Origin: Cynocephalus volans
Lineage: Eukaryota; Chordata; Mammalia; Dermoptera; Cynocephalidae
NCBI RefSeq assembly: GCF_027409185.1
Contig: NC_084472.1
Coordinates: 20,322,524-20,386,523 of the forward strand
Length of the DNA: 64,000 nt
Direction of reading: 5' to 3'
Under the pieces are notes generated by a model. That model worked only from the letters and a program-made list of their open reading frames with translations. It did not search any database and was not told the origin of the DNA. The position numbers and the translations under genes are program-made. Of this stretch, positions 1-13,939 are shown piece by piece (the first letter of the stretch is position 1; each line of letters opens with the position of its first letter).

Positions 1-3000
1 TTCCTCTACCAGCTTTGAATGACAGTATCATCTTTGCTGCTGGTCCTCTCTAGTCTACTTTTATTATTGTTTCTTTCAGACACTGTATCTCTACAGAAGC
101 AGGGTTCTTCCCTGCCTGGGACCCAGGTCAACCTCTCTTGGGTTCGGATAGAAACTGCTGACCTCAGGATGCTGGATCTGTGCCCTTGGCCAAGGTCCCT
201 GAAGATCAACTGATTAACTTCTACCTTGGTTCCTGATACTCAGCCTCTTGTTTTTCCTGGGATAAACCAACCCTTCTAATCTATCTGTTATGGCGTTCAC
301 CATCTCTCCCTATCTATCTCCGTTCTCTCTTCTGTCTTCTGTCCTTATTTTACTGATGCTCTTCCACAAGGCCAATTGTCCCTGTCCCTTGACTTTCCTT
401 TGATTCTCCTACCTTTCCCCCCAGCCCCTGCTCTACCCATTTTCTAGTAGCCTCTCAGTTCTTCACAGCTCTGCCCCTGGCATCACCAACATACATTATC
501 AGCAGCATCCTAAAGAAACACTGCACAAAGTGGGGCTTCATTTATTCTTGGGTCCCACCCAACTATATTCTCTTCTAAATCCACATAATTTTATGGAAGA
601 AGTAAGAGGAGGTTTGAGGGTTTTAAATTTTTTCTTTACCACAGAATGCAACATTGGAGGGTGAGGTGTGCAGTAATTATGTTGCTATTGCTTATTCATC
701 CCCTGAGGTAGACCTAAGTTGTTTGCCCACATTCTTTTCTTTGAAAACCACTTCTCCCCCATTCGGTGTGGGTCTGGCAGAGCTATCAGCCTCCTGGCTG
801 CCTCCCCATGTGACCTAGGCTGGCCAGTGAGAGTATTCTGTCCTCCAGGGATTGGATCAGAGATTGCCATGTGACTCAAGTGCACCAATCAGAATCATCC
901 CTGACAAAAGGTATATAGAAACTATAGAGAGAAGGTCTCCCTTCCTCCAGGAATGAGTAAGCTTTCCTAGGTAGGACACCATCCAGGAATTCCCAATGGG
1001 AGACCGATGCCAAGAGGAAAGAAAACTGAAAGAGGTGGAGGGGCGGGATCTAGATTTAAAGACTACACCTTGACAAGATCTCTAATGGTAGTTGCTAACT
1101 CACAGAGTGAACAGCAATCAAATTGGCCAGCAGCCATTCAGAGTTTTAAGGGCAGGAGGTATTAGAGAAAACTCAAGTCTGGCAAACAGGGGTCTTTTAT
1201 ACCCAGAGGGATGGTTCAAGATGGGGGCTAGTACCACTGATAGAACTTTTTCTTTTTTTAATGTATGGGGATTTCTGGGTTGTTACAATGCTTGAGGAGG
1301 GGGTGCTTTGAGCATTGGGAGGCAGGAATGCTAGACTCTTGCATTGTGCAGGACAGTTCTGCAAAATGAAGAATTGTCCCATCACCTGCCCTTCCATTGC
1401 AGGAAAAAGAAAGGACAAGCCATAGAGAGAAGCAGAATCCTGGTGTCACTGAGTGAACATGTGTGCTCAGCCCTGCAGATGCCTGAGATTCACCATCAGG
1501 CTGTACCTTTTCCATTTAGGTCTGTTCGAGTTAGGTTTGGTCACGTGCAAAAGAAAGAAAACTAATGATTTCACATATGGAGGGAGTAACAAGTGCTCTG
1601 ATCTACAACTACCTCCCATAAGTCTCTAGTCCTCTTCGCATTAAATTAGCCCTTCATAGTCAATGAAGCGAGCCTGCCACCTACCCACACATCTGAAGAT
1701 TCTCAGATTCAGGGGTGTATCTTGTTCTACTTTGTCTTCCCCAGCACCAAGAATACAGTGTCTGGCACGTAGGAGGTCCTTGAAAAAGAACTGGAATGGC
1801 CCTTGTTAGAGGTCAAATATGATAGTCCTTCTGATGTATCCACTCATTAAGTCATATTGGAGAACACCTAGGATAACCTGCAGTTTATATGATGCATCAT
1901 TCTTTAAGTGAACTGCTAGTATATTTATGACTATTTGTATGGCACTTGTGCAAAAAGGAGCTTTTTAAAGACAAATAATCTTTTCAATTGCTTGCATTAC
2001 TTAGTTGAACACAGAAAAACAATAGAATTCCCACCTTAAGACTAGAGGAACTAACCCTTTTTTCTATAGTAGTTCCCCCAGCAAGTCCAGAGAGGGGATG
2101 AATACCGCCTCTGTGTAGGCAGAAGTGAGGGGCCGGTCCACGGGGGCTCTTTCCTGTTTGGAGGGGTAAAGGAAATGTGATTGCTCCTGGCCCAGCAAAC
2201 TGTTGTTCTTTGGCCTCCTTTTGGGAAAGAAGAGATTGGTCCCTGTGGTGTATGGGCTTTCAGTTCCCTGTCTGTGGATGTGAACTGTGTTCTCATTTTC
2301 TCTTTGTCATCTCACAGTATACCCTTGTTTTTACTGTTTTTGTCTCAGTGGAGATGGGAGGGTGAAGAGGGTGAGAAGAAGTGAAGAAACATGTATTTTT
2401 AGCTATGACACAGCTGAATGTTCTGAGTCTTCTATAACTGCATTTAAAAATAAATGTCAAGAGTAAGGAATTAAGTGATTTCTTGTGTCCACTTCCTCCT
2501 CCCCTGCTGAATGTGGGCCTGTCTCCTTCTGACCTGGTTACCCCCAGAGGGTGTTTCTTTAAACTCCAGAAATAAAAAGCACTAGCTGACAGAATGTGTA
2601 GAATTTCTTAAGATATCACATGACATGCTTTTGTTTTAAGGTTGCAATATGCACCTTTATTGTAAGTTTAATAATACAGTTATTCAAAGGATATAAAAAT
2701 GATTAACCATGAAAATCCTGAATTCAGTTATGCTTTCTCTCATTTATTCATGCAATATTTCTCCAACATATGTTAAGGGTAAGAAATCAGGCCAATGTAC
2801 ACACAGATGAACAATAGCCCCTCTGCTTTCAAGGGGTTACCATCTAGATGACTCTTTCTTATAGGGTGGTCTCAAGTTTGCTCACCTGGGATTCTTGGTG
2901 AAATGCAAATGCCTGAGCTTATCCTAGTTTTGGTGAATTAGATCATATATGACATCATATGTTTTCATGTCTTCAAAATACCATCTAAATAAGGAATATT

Positions 3001-3040
3001 ACTACTTTTAGGAAGAATTGATAACCATGAAATTCAGAAG
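1..3040. other. Upstream intergenic DNA, no gene
   Basis: No open frame here resembles a known protein and no splice-flanked coding block is visible. Around 1700-1790 there is text resembling the LINE-2 tail (a tract like 'cagtgtctggcacgtagg'). Positions 760-900 contain 'gaccaatcag'-like text typical of very old mammalian repeats, but I cannot assign a family. Around 2890-2930 there is a fragment reminiscent of the hAT element at 34745. The rest looks like unannotatable neutral sequence. Confidence 0.5.
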
Positions 3041-3045
3041 GCTGG

Positions 3046-3165
3046 GTGTCTGTGTGTGCATGTGTGGGTATGTGTGTATGTGGGTATGTGTGTGTGGCGG
3101 TTTGTGTGGCATTTGTGATATGTGTGTGTTTGTGCATGCATGTGTGTGCGTGTTTCTGCACATGT
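3046..3165. repeat. Degenerate (TG)n-rich tract
   Basis: About 120 bp dominated by TG dinucleotides with interruptions (tgtgtgtatgtgggtatg, tgtgtgtgtgg). It creates spurious Cys/Val-rich open frames. Simple-sequence DNA, not a gene. Confidence 0.85.
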
Positions 3166-3223
3166 GCACACCCTCAGTCAGGTCTCCAGAAGGTACTAGG
3201 TTTTACTTTAATAACAAAATTTA

Positions 3224-3266
3224 AGCACTGTGGGAAATTCAACCTATGCTTAAACCTCACTCTAAC
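3224..3266 (+). repeat. Left arm of a perfect 43-bp inverted repeat
   Basis: The 43 bases beginning agcactgtgggaaattc match without mismatch the reverse complement of 4727-4769, about 1.46 kb downstream. The identity stops abruptly at both ends. The arm abuts and partly precedes a MIR, so this copy is probably the original and the 4727 copy the derived one. Confidence 0.9.
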
Positions 3267-3269
3267 CCT

Positions 3270-3440
3270 CACTGGCTGCATGGCCTTGATGAATTACCCA
3301 TCTTCTTTGTACTCATTTTCACATCTGTAAACCTGGAACAAAGCCCACTTCACAGAGTTACTTCGAGAATTAAATGGATCAAAATTTGTAAAGTCAACCC
3401 AGCACCGGGTACACAGTGACGGTAGCCAGCAGCCCTTCTT
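3270..3440 (+). repeat. MIR SINE relic
   Basis: Diverged but recognisable MIR order: 'actggctgcatggccttgat', then 'cacatctgtaaacctgg', then 'gagaattaaatggat' and 'agcaccgggtacacagt'. These match the MIR core 'ctgtgtgaccttgg / catctgtaaaatgg / gattaaatgag / gtgcctggcacatag'. Plus orientation. Confidence 0.75.
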
Positions 3441-3579
3441 GATTTTAGGAAACTCTTCAAAGATGAGATAGATAATAATCTATCTTTTTTCTGCTGCAGA
3501 TGTATGAAATCACAGAAATCAAACCATTAACTACTTTCTCCTACTGTTCTGCACCCTATGGTTTAGAATGATTTAAAAA

Positions 3580-3725
3580 AATTTTTTTCATTAACAGCTT
3601 TATTGAGATATGATTTATAAAATATAAAAGTCACCATTTAAAGTATACAATATGATGGTCTCTAGTATATTTACAAAGTTGTGTGACCATCACTACCATG
3701 TAATTTTAGAATATTTTCAAGATGA
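3580..3725 (-). mobile_element. Old LINE-1 3' UTR fragment
   Basis: 'cattaacagctttattgaga', then 'agtatacaatatgatgg' and 'tgtgaccatcactacc' is the reverse complement of the 3' UTR of old mammalian L1 elements. The same order recurs at 26370 and 42820. Only the 3' end remains. Confidence 0.75.
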
Positions 3726-4726
3726 GTTTTTAATATCTGTGGTGTGTGTGTTTGTATGTGTGGCCCTCCTTAGGGAAAATGAGCTTGTCTAATAGAATTT
3801 TTTAAAACAAATGTACAATATTATAAACTTCTTTACACACCTTGGGTGATTACAAATGCTTTCTTTAAGATTTTTTTTTGTCTTTCTCATTCTTCTGGAA
3901 TTGTCTTCAAAAATTTATTCACATTATTTTAAATATCTTCAGTTGTGGTAGGGCTTCTTTGGAAGATAGATGTAAAAATGATTAAAAACAGTGATCAGTT
4001 CTTTTCGATGACTGACGGGGTAATACAAATTAATTAAGGCTACTTTGGGGATCAAGGACTGGCTGTAAATTAGTGAGCTGGGTGATTCGGTGTGGCCCAT
4101 ACGTGAACATCAGTGAACATCAATTCATAAGGTATAAGTTGTTATAATCATTTAGGGAGATAATGTTCAGTGAATCCAAAATTAAATGGATTCTGTCCAA
4201 CTTGGCACACAATATAATTACCGTATTGTATTATGAGAGTGCATCTGGCTACGGGTGTCATCGACAGTGAGCTTCTATAGGGCAGGGGCCTTGTGATATT
4301 TATCTAAACATTGCCAGCACCCTTCTCCTGACACAGTAGAGGACTCATGAGTGTCTTGTGAAAAACCAGAGTGTCAGGCTCCTCAGCTCCAGCAGCCATG
4401 CATTGCACAGGTGATACCTGTATAAATTACTTGCATTGATAGAAAACTTTTCCTTTAACTGGTTCCTCAAGTTACCATAGGGGAATTCAGTGGCACAGAG
4501 TTCTGGATTGGTGTGATATTGTGAAATATATACATCTTAGTCCCAGTCTCCTGGTACACAACTCCTAAAATCCTGAGAATCTCCAAAGTGATGTCTTTTT
4601 ATATTCTAATTAGCTAATGGCTGGCAGCCCCAAGTTAGCTTCAAGATGTGGGCTGGTTGATGGAAAGACTAAGGCAAGATTAATGAAAATGAGTACAAAG
4701 AAGATGGGTAAGTTTCCCAAGGCCAT

Positions 4727-4769
4727 GTTAGAGTGAGGTTTAAGCATAGGTTGAATTTCCCACAGTGCT
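4727..4769 (-). repeat. Right arm of a perfect 43-bp inverted repeat
   Basis: Exact reverse complement of 3224-3266 and immediately precedes the LTR-like element starting near 4770. The neighbouring bases do not match, so this is a short templated inverted copy rather than a dispersed repeat family, as far as this window shows. Confidence 0.9.
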
Positions 4770-5650
4770 CTGGGGGAGAGGGACTAAAGGTTAAGTCGAT
4801 CACCGGTGGCCATGATGAGATCAATCATGCTTACATAATGAATCCTCCATGAAAACCCAAAATGACTGTAGAGCTTTCAGATAGCTGGACACACATGGGG
4901 GTTCCTGGAGGGTGGTGCACCCAGGGAGGGAATGGAAGCTCTGCACCCCTTCCCCCCTACCTTGTCTATGGGTCTCTTCATCTGCATCCTTTGTTAATAG
5001 CCTTTATAATAAACTGGTAAACATAAGTATTTCCCAGAGTTCTGTGAGCCACTCTAGCAAATTAATTGAACACAAGAAGGGAGTCATGGGAACTCCAATT
5101 TATAGCTGGTGTTGGGCTGGATCACAGACCCCTCAACCCCATCCTGTGCAGGTTGTGAGCTAGGTATTTGAAAAAGATTCTGGGAGCTGTGGACAAGGTA
5201 GACATGCTTTATTTGGACACAAGTTCAGCCGACCAGAGGGTCAGAGCCATTGTCTTTTATACTGAAGTACACAATAGTGGCAACGAGCCAAGGAGTACAT
5301 GGGTGTACATGTGCAGTTATACTACTCTTACATAACATGTTTACAGTGGACATGCTGAGTCATGTCCAGCTGGATATGAGGTGAGGAAGCCTGACCATAC
5401 CGTCTCCATTTTCCTCACAGCTGGCCTGGACTTGTGACTGGTGTTTGAAGTGAGGACAGTCTTGGGGGACTGAACTCTCAACCTGTAGGATCTGATGCTA
5501 TCTCCACATAGTGTTGAAATTGAATTGAAGGACACCCAGCTGGTGTCCGTTGTGGATTTGGTTGCCTACTTGCCCTGTGAAGAAAAACCTCACATGTCTG
5601 GTCACAGAAGTTTTCTGTCTTTGCTGCCGAGTGAGAGTATAGGAAAAACA
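4770..5650 (+). mobile_element. Solo LTR-like element interrupted by an insertion
   Basis: Two blocks read like one mammalian endogenous-retrovirus LTR in plus orientation. Block 4770 to about 5125 contains 'gatcaccggtggcc', 'aatcctccatgaaaaccc', an AATAAA signal at 5008-5013, and 'ttctgtgagccactct'. Block about 5427-5650 contains 'gacttgtgactggtgtttga' and 'ggacacccagctggtgtccg'. About 300 bp of unrelated sequence separates them and looks like a second element on the minus strand. No internal retroviral genes are present. The LTR family name is not certain and the boundaries are approximate. Confidence 0.55.
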
Positions 5651-7700
5651 CTTTGGTTTGTTTATTCCTATATACTCAGTTGGGACACCTGGATTGCTAA
5701 CATAAGCCCAGAGCAAAACACAGGTGACTTATAAACAGGCATTATTTTATAGTAGCCATGTGTCTCTCCTTGCAAATAAACAAGAGCTGATCGCAAAACA
5801 TGTTATACACACAGGACATAAGAAATACATTTTAAAAAATCATCAAGTATTATCTATTTCCTTGTGCAACACTTCATTGTCAAAAACATGTTAATGATTT
5901 TTAAAACAGAAACAATTCAGATCCAAATGATGAACCCTAAAGTGTAGATAATTTTACATTGTATTTTTGATACATTCTGAAGAAAATCTGCACTTCCTCC
6001 TCAGGGTGCATTAGTAACAGCAAACATGCATTGTTTATATTAGAGATGGTTTAAATTAATCATTTCCATGTGATGCAACTGGTTATTTAATTGCATAGAT
6101 TTTCTTTCAGCTAGGTATTTCAAGAGGATACTGTTGACAAGTAAATATATGAATAGAAGGATCCAATTATTAATTAATTAATATTAGAAAACACAAATTC
6201 AGGTTACATCTTGGTATTACAACTTAACAAAGCAATTTTACAAGCCCATTCTTTCATTTACTCACCTTGAAGGTACTTATTACCGTCATATTATAAATGG
6301 GTAGATGGAGGCTGAAAGCAGTGAAGTAAAATTGCCCCAGGTCTCAAAATTAATGCATTGCAGGACTAAAGTCGTAATCCATGATTGAGACTCCCGACCC
6401 AATCTACCTACACCTGTGCTTCCAACTCACCCTCTTGGTAGCTGGCCCTTGCCATCAAATTTACAAATGGGTCTGGAGGACATGCTCTGGACTGTCCTTG
6501 GGAATCTGACTACACTTTAGGACTTGGAAACAAATGCACTCAGAGAAGCAAGTGCCAGTGCTGCTGCTGTTTCCACCCAAAATAGATTCACATGTGTGAT
6601 TAGGTGAACAGAAAGGTGTCTCCTCTTTCTTTCTGCAGTCAAGGGAGAAACCTAGTGATTAGAGAGGAAGAGCTGGGGAGGTACCATTTGTCTTTTGTTA
6701 ATGTAGGAAAAGATCAATAAATAATACATTGCATAACAAGGCCAGGATTTTTAGTAAGAAATAAGGTAAAGTTACATGAATAGAAGGAAAATACATTTCT
6801 TGTTTAGACATAAACGGGAAATCCAGATAGAAATTAAGTACAGTGGCAACATACGTTTGGTTTTAGATACTCTAGGAGAAAACCCACCACTGCACTGAAT
6901 GGAACCTGCTCTAACTTTTCACACGTCTCCCCTCCCTCATCCTCTACAGAACGACAGTCGGTGGCCAGAGAAGAGAAATCACAGACATTCACCAGAGGCC
7001 ATAAGATGTGAAAATCATGAGAAGGGACCAAGAGAGAGGAAGATGACTATTTCTGTAAGGAAGAGGGATGGATGGTGGATCCAGGGAACAGGGAATATCA
7101 ATGAAAAGGAAAGAGATGGACAAAAGGGCAGGGAGGCATAAGGGGGAGAGAGAGGGAGAGAATGAGACACCATCTGAAGAGCAAGAGAGGGTCCGCAATC
7201 CTAATCAAAGACATACCCCAGTCAAGGGCTTGTGCAGGACAGCTCACTGCTTTTTCCCCCAGTTTTGTCCCTAAATCTATACAGCAGTAGAAAAATGATT
7301 TCTAGTAAACACGTGCTTAAGCCTTTACTGCGGCTCAGGGGATATCCAGTTTGGGGAAAGTCATATGCAGAGGTGTCCAAGACAAAGGGAGATGGTTTCC
7401 TGCCCAGTGACCTCTGTCGTCTCCAGATAAGAGACACACATCAAACTGCAAAAACCGCTGGGAGGACCGCCATGGGCTCACCACATGTTTCTCTTCTTAG
7501 AGGCAAGATAGTGACCCACCTGTGATCAGGGAAAGAAGGAACCTGCTGCAGACTTATTTCAGCTGATAGTGTAGATTTACAAAAAGATACAGGAAGGCAT
7601 GATTATTAGCATTACCAAAAAAACTTTAATGTAACCAAAGCATACACAATTAGGTTTTCTTAAGGTACTTTATTCTCTAAATATATTTAAAATGTAATTC
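5650..7700. other. Intergenic DNA with one MIR
   Basis: AT-rich, apparently non-coding sequence. A MIR on the minus strand is listed separately at 6262-6425. A purine-rich patch (7030-7200) gives open frames on both strands that look like composition artefacts. Nothing else is recognised. Confidence 0.5.
6262..6425 (-). repeat. MIR SINE relic
   Basis: In order: 'gtacttattaccgtcatatt', 'taaatgggtagatggaggct', 'attgccccaggtctc', and 'gactcccgaccc'. This corresponds to the reverse complement of MIR ('ttacagatgaggaaactgag', 'cttgcccaaggtcac', 'aacccaggtctg'). Confidence 0.65.
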
Positions 7701-7729
7701 CAAAAACTCAAAACATGCTTAGGAAGACA

Positions 7730-8130
7730 AGGATGTTTGTTGGTTGTCTGTCTGACATCCATTCCCTACCTCTCTCTCCTTAATAGACCCAACATTTCCC
7801 AGCCAGGCAGTTTGGGTGAAATTGGTTCCACCCCCACAAGTCCTGGAGCAGGCACTGACTGGCTTAATCCAGTGAGAATGACCTGCCCCTCCTAGCCACA
7901 ATCTGTTCAAGGATCAGCCCTGACCACAATCAGGCCAATCAAAGCCAATGAGATTCAATTAATGGATTTGGGTTAAGCTATTGAGAAGTGATGCCTTCCT
8001 GCTTTATGTAGCCTGGGGAGCTTCCAGAAGCCATTTTGGGACTAGGAGAGAAGGGCCTGTCTGAGAAAAGAACCATCAATCATCAGGGTACTAGGAGGTG
8101 AAAAGGAGAAACTGATTCTAGTACAGTGCT
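7730..8130. other. Possible old LTR or DNA-transposon relic
   Basis: Contains 'tggcttaatccagtgagaat', 'ccaatcaaagccaatgag', and 'cttccagaagccattttggg'. This resembles very old interspersed repeats but could not be assigned to a family. Confidence 0.25.
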
Positions 8131-8230
8131 GGAGCCGGATATAGCTGCATTTTGGGAAACACTTTTTTTTTTTTTTCTAAGCCAGTTTAGGTCATGTTTT
8201 TCTGTTACTTGCAACCAAAACATTTTAACA

Positions 8231-8232
<2 letters not shown>

Positions 8233-8290
<58 letters not shown>
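8233..8290. repeat. (TG)29 microsatellite
   Basis: Fifty-eight bases of uninterrupted TG (29 copies), about 3.2 kb upstream of the TTC39C start codon. A perfect dinucleotide run of this length is expected to be length-polymorphic and can adopt Z-DNA. The His/Thr and Val/Cys frames across it are artefacts. Confidence 0.97.
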
Positions 8291-8291
<1 letters not shown>

Positions 8292-8299
8292 ATAAACCT

Positions 8300-10670
8300 A
8301 CCACGTAAAGGGAACACACAGTTCTAAAACATTTTTACTGATCATTTGCACTTGGAGTTTCATTTTCATAATGAAATCACATGAAGAACCACAAAACACT
8401 GGCAACACCCACAGAATGTATAGAAAGGAAATAAGTTCTTTCCTCTACTTGCTAGCTTTCTTTTTTTTCTTTTCCTCTCCATCTCTCACTCTCTGTCTCC
8501 GTCTCTCTGTCTCCCTCAACTTCCAAGAGAAACATGGGTAAATCCCATTTGGCTAAAGCCAAGTGCACTGAAGAAGCGTTAGTTTTGCAGAAAGATGCTG
8601 AGAATTTCACAATGTTAAGTGTATGTTGCCCTAGACAGCGAGTAATCTAGATTTTCCTTCCTTTTTGTGGATAATATACACCATGACCTCTTAAATGTCC
8701 ATCATTTTCTGCCTTTATTATCTGCCATTTTCATCTAGTGAAAAAAACAGAGCCTTAATTCCCCACCTGCTAGGTGAACCTTGCACCTTGGTTGTCAATG
8801 CCAACCACACCTGCCATAAATATTACTGATCCATGTGTTCTCTTCCTTCAGGATTTTGGGGGCCATTTTAAATCCCTTTTGTATCCCTCACCATGGAGCA
8901 AATATTTTTAAATGTCTATTCATGATGATGATGCTAATCTAACTGTTTCGGTATCTGATTAAGTTCAATTTTGCGCATGTCTGGTGTATATTACGTGGTA
9001 GAGTTATCCCTCTATTTGCACCACCCCTCCCCTGCCTATTACTGGGTGCTGGGCAGTCACACTAGACCTTGCCCCAGTTACTCAACAGTTAAATTTCCCC
9101 AAGTCTGCATGGCTGACTGTGTGAAATTCTTGAGACAGAGCCAGCCCCACAAAGATTGCTTTGACTTTGCTCACCCTTCCCCATCCTCAGCTGCAGGGCC
9201 CCAAATACTACTTGTTAACAGTGCCTGTGGTGTTGTCAATTCTTTGAAATTCTTCCTTTTTTCTCCCCAGTGATAGGGACATAGAGGACTGTGCTCGGCT
9301 GTGTTCCCCAATTGGGGAGTGCAGGCTATCTCCTAAGTTTGGTATTGTGCTCTTGGCTTCCCTCCCTTGTTGACTCCCTTGTTGATTAGATTGTTTCAGG
9401 GATTTGAGGTAAATGGTCCCACAGATCCAAAGCTCAGGCAGCCTGTGAGTTCTAGAAATGTGGTCAGGGAGGCAGCTACCAGTACCACTGGCCATGTGTG
9501 GCCAGGGGCCTCCTCCCTGGCAATGGCCTCAGTGGGCAGTAGGCTCCCTAAAACCTGCTTTAGAGGGCCCTGCAAAATACACACACATAAATTTATTAAA
9601 GAACACATGGGTGCTACCGTCACTTGGGATCTGGCTCTCAATACTGGCTCAGTGGATGCCTAACTCTCAATATCCATTCTCATAATTAATGCTGTTCAGG
9701 CCGAGGGAACGCTTCTCCACATCTTTAGCTAGATGTCCTAACAACAAAAGCTTACAGCTTCTGAATGATGAAGGACGGCAACACTGCTGACGCTTGTGAC
9801 TAAGATCATGTTAGTCAACCTGTCAAATCCTTCTTAGACAATGTGAACACAATGATTCCTGCATTACAGAGTAATTTCTCAAGGGTGAGTACTGTCCATT
9901 TTCTTGCTTCTGTCATTGTTTCAACTTGCAGTTCCAGATGTACTCAAGAATTAGCATGATTTTGCAGCAGTCACACTTGCCAGCTAAGGAATGGCAGCAA
10001 TTCCTATTACTCTTAAATTCGTGTATATGAATGTTGGAAATACTTTATGGATTTGGATATTCTTGCAAGGGATGGCACAAATCACAAAATCAGTAATAGC
10101 AAAGATAAATTTATATGACAAAGTTATTTTGTATTTTTCTATGATAATTTATCATATTGGTCCCATTATAATGCAGGACATGATATTTAAAATTCACGGG
10201 TTATTTCAAGATCTGAGTGTCGCTTTAATTTTTTGTCTGTGGTAAATGTTTCGGCAGAGCAGTTTTTCCAGTGAATAAACTATACTGTAAGAACAACAAC
10301 TCAAGAAAGGTAGTCTAATTTGGCATTAAGAACATAATCTTGATTGTGACAATATGTGTAGTGATTTTGTTAAACTAAAAGAGAAGATAAATTTATGGAA
10401 AAACATAAAAATGATTTATGAATTGTTTGTTTCTATAATACGCATCCAGACATCACCACCCCATCATGAGAACAGTGAGACCCACGCAACGGTGATTAAT
10501 GCGTCCTTTGACATTTTGCTGTCATTCTGTCCTATCAAAACCATGATTTTACACTTCTTTTTCTGTTTCATTGGTACAGAAGTATGATTGCCAGGGTAAG
10601 AACAGAACACACTTCAACAGCTTAATTTACAACTTTTAAATATTTAGGTCTATCTGTGGCCTGTGGGCCT
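8300..10670. other. Intergenic DNA just upstream of the promoter island
   Basis: No gene, RNA gene or clearly assignable repeat seen. Sequence is AT-rich up to about 10670, where composition switches abruptly to GC-rich CpG-island DNA. Confidence 0.5.
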
Positions 10671-10673
10671 CCC

Positions 10674-12050
<1,377 letters not shown>

Positions 12051-12648
12051 GGCAGCCTTTGTGACACTGAGCACACAGCTGCATCGTGCCCGTTTCTTGC
12101 ACCTCGCAGTGCTTTGCATCATTGTGCATTCCAGACGCTTTTATTGTCTGAAAACAGAGATGCATAATTGCCTTGCCGTGCAGAAATTTAAAAATTTCAA
12201 CCCAACTCTGCTCGCTCATCTCTTTGCCTGTCTTCTGAAAACTCAGTCCTCAAAATGAGTTCCTAATGCCTTTCAAGCGAGCGTGTTAAAAGAATTTCTC
12301 TAATCTGAAGGAAGAAGAAAATGGAGGGGGTTAATATGTATACGGGATGGAAGGAAAAGCACGTGTGTTCAGTTCATTTTTTATTTGTCTTTTAAAAACT
12401 GAAGTGAAGCTGGTAGCTTTCTGGTAGGTGTGGGAGGAGCCTTCATTTCATTGGGGACCAGAAGCATCGGCTTTCAGGTTTAGGAAGGAAGTTTGTGATT
12501 TGCCCTTTGAGTGTTGACAAGCTACAAGGATGTTGGTTAGCAGCTTTCCTGAACACATATAAGGGCCATATGCTTCAAACTTTTTTAGACCCCGTAGTTT
12601 GGTTGCAATGAGAGGACCAAGGGCAACTGATCGAGAGCTACAGTCTGT

Positions 12649-12672
12649 AAAAAAAAAAAAAAAAAAAAAAAA
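12649..12672. repeat. A24 homopolymer followed by GA-rich tract
   Basis: Twenty-four A residues, then agagagagaggagacagaga. There is no recognisable SINE body immediately upstream, so this is either a very decayed retroposon tail or simple sequence. Confidence 0.9.
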
Positions 12673-13514
12673 GAGAGAGAGGAGACAGAGAGGCAGAAAG
12701 AGGCTGAAGCCTAAAGTTTTCAGACCTCAAAGAAGTGTGGTTTCTATCCAGCACAGCTTCCACATTCTTAATGGCAAAGCAAATATCTCACAACTATGAA
12801 CTTCTCACTACAGCCATTTTACTTTTATCAGCTTTTTTTGTTCATTTGGTCTGAAAATGAAAACTTAGGTTTACTCAGAACATTTTATTTTTAAAGTGTA
12901 CAAGTCTGGTTTCAAGCCAGGCTGTTGATGAAGGATTTAAAAAATTCACTTGTCCTACTACCATCTCTTTTGAAAAAGTTTTTAAGCCCTGTGAAAATGT
13001 ATTTCATGGAAAAAGAAATAGTCGGAATGTTTTATATACTATACTATAACTTTTTTAGACTACTGGTTTGTGTTGTAGGAGAGAGGAATGGAGAAAGTCT
13101 TAGAGGCAAATTTACTCTCTCTAGTTGCTAATCAAGGTGCTTGCATTTTTCAATACTTCTTGCTTTGAAATCTTCTGCAGTACTTATTTTAAGTCTTTCC
13201 CCCTCTTCTATACTGCTTTAGTATACTTTAATCCTACCTTGTGGTTGACTTAACATTGAAAGCATGAAACTTTTCCTCATCTAGACAATTTTATGCACTG
13301 TTAATAGAGGGCACTGTCACTCAGAGTGACAGGAAAACTCTCACAGCAAGAGCCAAGAGAGATACACCTTGAAAGGTATTTCTCTGTGGGTGAGTGTGTT
13401 GCAGGTGAGGGAGAGGGAGGTGTCCAGGAAGGATTTATTCTGTATATGTAGGAGCTGTCTGCTTGTATTTTGAAATGGAAACTGAAGATAAAGAAGGTGG
13501 AAAAAAATATTGTA

Positions 13515-13640
13515 GAACCTGTTCTCTGCCAAGCACAGTGCTAGACACGTTCCCTAATATATTTTCACGATTCTAAGACGACAAAAGAGTGAGTTGTGTG
13601 TATCTTATGACAATTTTAAAACAAGAGACCCGAGACTCGG
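13515..13640 (-). repeat. MIR-like relic
   Basis: 'ctgccaagcacagtgctaga' followed by 'cacgattctaagacgac' and 'acaagagacccgagactcgg' follows the order of a reverse-complement MIR. Divergence is high. Confidence 0.45.
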
Positions 13641-13939
13641 TGTTTCGTGTGGACCAGGACACAAGCATCGTGGTTCTAAATCAAGGATTTTTCATTTTAC
13701 CGTTCTGCCTCCCTCACTAAATTTCATGTATTTTGTAGTCTGCCCTGCAACCTTATTTTCCAGCAGTGATAAAAAGCTTTTTTAGGAGTGGTTGAGGGAA
13801 GAAGACTGAGGTGGACAGTGTCAGCATTATACTGTCAGCTTTCCCTTGCTCCATCTGATTCATTTGTGATGTGGAAAGCCATTGCGTTCTTCCCACCTCC
13901 CCAGATATGCATGTTTTGGAAAGAACTGTTGCATGGCGG

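Noticed and set aside
3018..3330. Cys/Val-rich small proteins at the TG-rich tract
   Set aside because: Translations of dinucleotide repeat DNA; similar artefacts occur at 8083-8319 and 34339-34558.
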